DNA of 24,478 nucleotides from JASJBU01 sp965372385 (GTDB lineage: Bacteria; Pseudomonadota; Gammaproteobacteria; Chromatiales; Chromatiaceae). Where the stretch lies: assembly GCA_965372385.1 (NCBI GenBank), contig CBDVCD010000018.1, forward strand, positions 1 through 24,478, written 5' to 3'. Shown here in pieces: positions 24,097-24,478 of the stretch. Positions within the stretch are counted from its first letter, which is position 1, and each line of letters starts with the position of its first letter. The position numbers were made by a program, and so were the translations under genes. Below the pieces are notes generated by a model that worked only from the letters and a program-made list of their open reading frames with translations, did no database searches and was not told the DNA's origin.

Positions 24097-24478
24097 CTAA
24101 CGCGCAATGGTGGTGGTACGACGTATCTTGTCCTGCAGCTGAAGAATCCCGTATATCAGGGCCTCGGCTGTAGGTGGACATCCCGGTACATAGATATCGA
24201 CCGGCACCACCCGGTCACAACCGCGTACGACAGCGTAAGAGTAGTGGTAATAGCCGCCGCCATTGGCGCAGGAGCCCATGGAGATCACCCAGCGGGGTTC
24301 CGCCATCTGGTCATAGACCTTGCGCAGTGCCGGGGCCATCTTGTTAACCAGTGTGCCAGCGACAATCATCACATCCGACTGGCGCGGGCTGGGGCGGAAA
24401 ACGATGCCGAAACGGTCCAGGTCGTAGCGGGAGGCGCCGGCCTGCATCATCTCCACGGCGCAGCAGGCGAGACCGAAG
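24097..24478 (-). CDS. nuoB: NADH-quinone oxidoreductase subunit B, C-terminal part
   Basis: A peripheral subunit of complex I that binds the terminal [4Fe-4S] cluster N2, the immediate donor to quinone. The window edge cuts the gene: the frame is open to the last base and begins FGLACCAVEMM, the twin-cysteine N2 motif. The remaining ligands are in SMGSCANGGGYYHYSY and VPGCPPTAEALIYG. The GTG at 24456 is an internal Val codon and not a start. About 30-40 N-terminal residues are outside the window, as is nuoA. The gap to nuoC is 10 bp. Confidence 0.98.
   Translation of the reverse strand, partial: FGLACCAVEMMQAGASRYDLDRFGIVFRPSPRQSDVMIVAGTLVNKMAPALRKVYDQMAEPRWVISMGSCANGGGYYHYSYAVVRGCDRVVPVDIYVPGCPPTAEALIYGILQLQDKIRRTTTIAR

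Overview
The window looks like chromosomal DNA from a gammaproteobacterium, probably an environmental respiratory lineage such as the Chromatiales-like sulfur oxidisers. That placement is inferred from unfused nuoC and nuoD, the FdxA-type 7Fe ferredoxin, the E. coli-like initiator tRNA and general protein character. No 16S gene or other decisive taxonomic marker is present.

Region 1 (1-5328, plus strand) is an accessory segment. It opens with the 3' part of an fdxA ferredoxin gene. Next comes a 237-bp non-coding element with 17-bp terminal inverted repeats of IS1380 type and a perfect 5-bp target duplication (MITE-like). A tight five-gene set follows: a MacB/LolD-type ATPase, an FtsX-type permease, an exported NifX-fold protein, a LolA-like outer-membrane lipoprotein-sorting protein and an outer-membrane beta-barrel. 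It closes with a truncated second copy of the fdxA 3' end. The two fdxA tails are therefore direct repeats (123 bp, 10 mismatches) that bracket the whole envelope gene set. The gene content suggests an inner-to-outer-membrane trafficking route of unknown cargo.

Region 2 (5329-9597, minus strand) holds four genes: an uncharacterised protein of about 383 residues, ahcY (S-adenosylhomocysteine hydrolase), pcm (protein-L-isoaspartate methyltransferase) and a UPF0282-type metallo-beta-lactamase-fold protein. ahcY and pcm overlap by 4 bp, which joins a SAM-dependent methyltransferase to the enzyme that clears its SAH by-product. AhcY resembles the archaeal/thermophile-type enzyme, and UPF0282 is best known from archaea.

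Region 3 (9598-10082) is a junction. It contains a probable degraded tyrosine-recombinase fragment, a rho-independent terminator and an initiator tRNA-Met gene.

Region 4 (10083-24478, minus strand) is the respiratory complex I operon in canonical order, nuoB (cut by the window edge) through nuoN. Two gaps in it are unusual and palindrome-rich: 267 bp between nuoK and nuoL, with two copies of a REP-like palindrome, and 104 bp between nuoM and nuoN, with two hairpins. nuoA lies outside the window. I saw no CRISPR array, no intact transposase and no convincing sigma-70 promoter.
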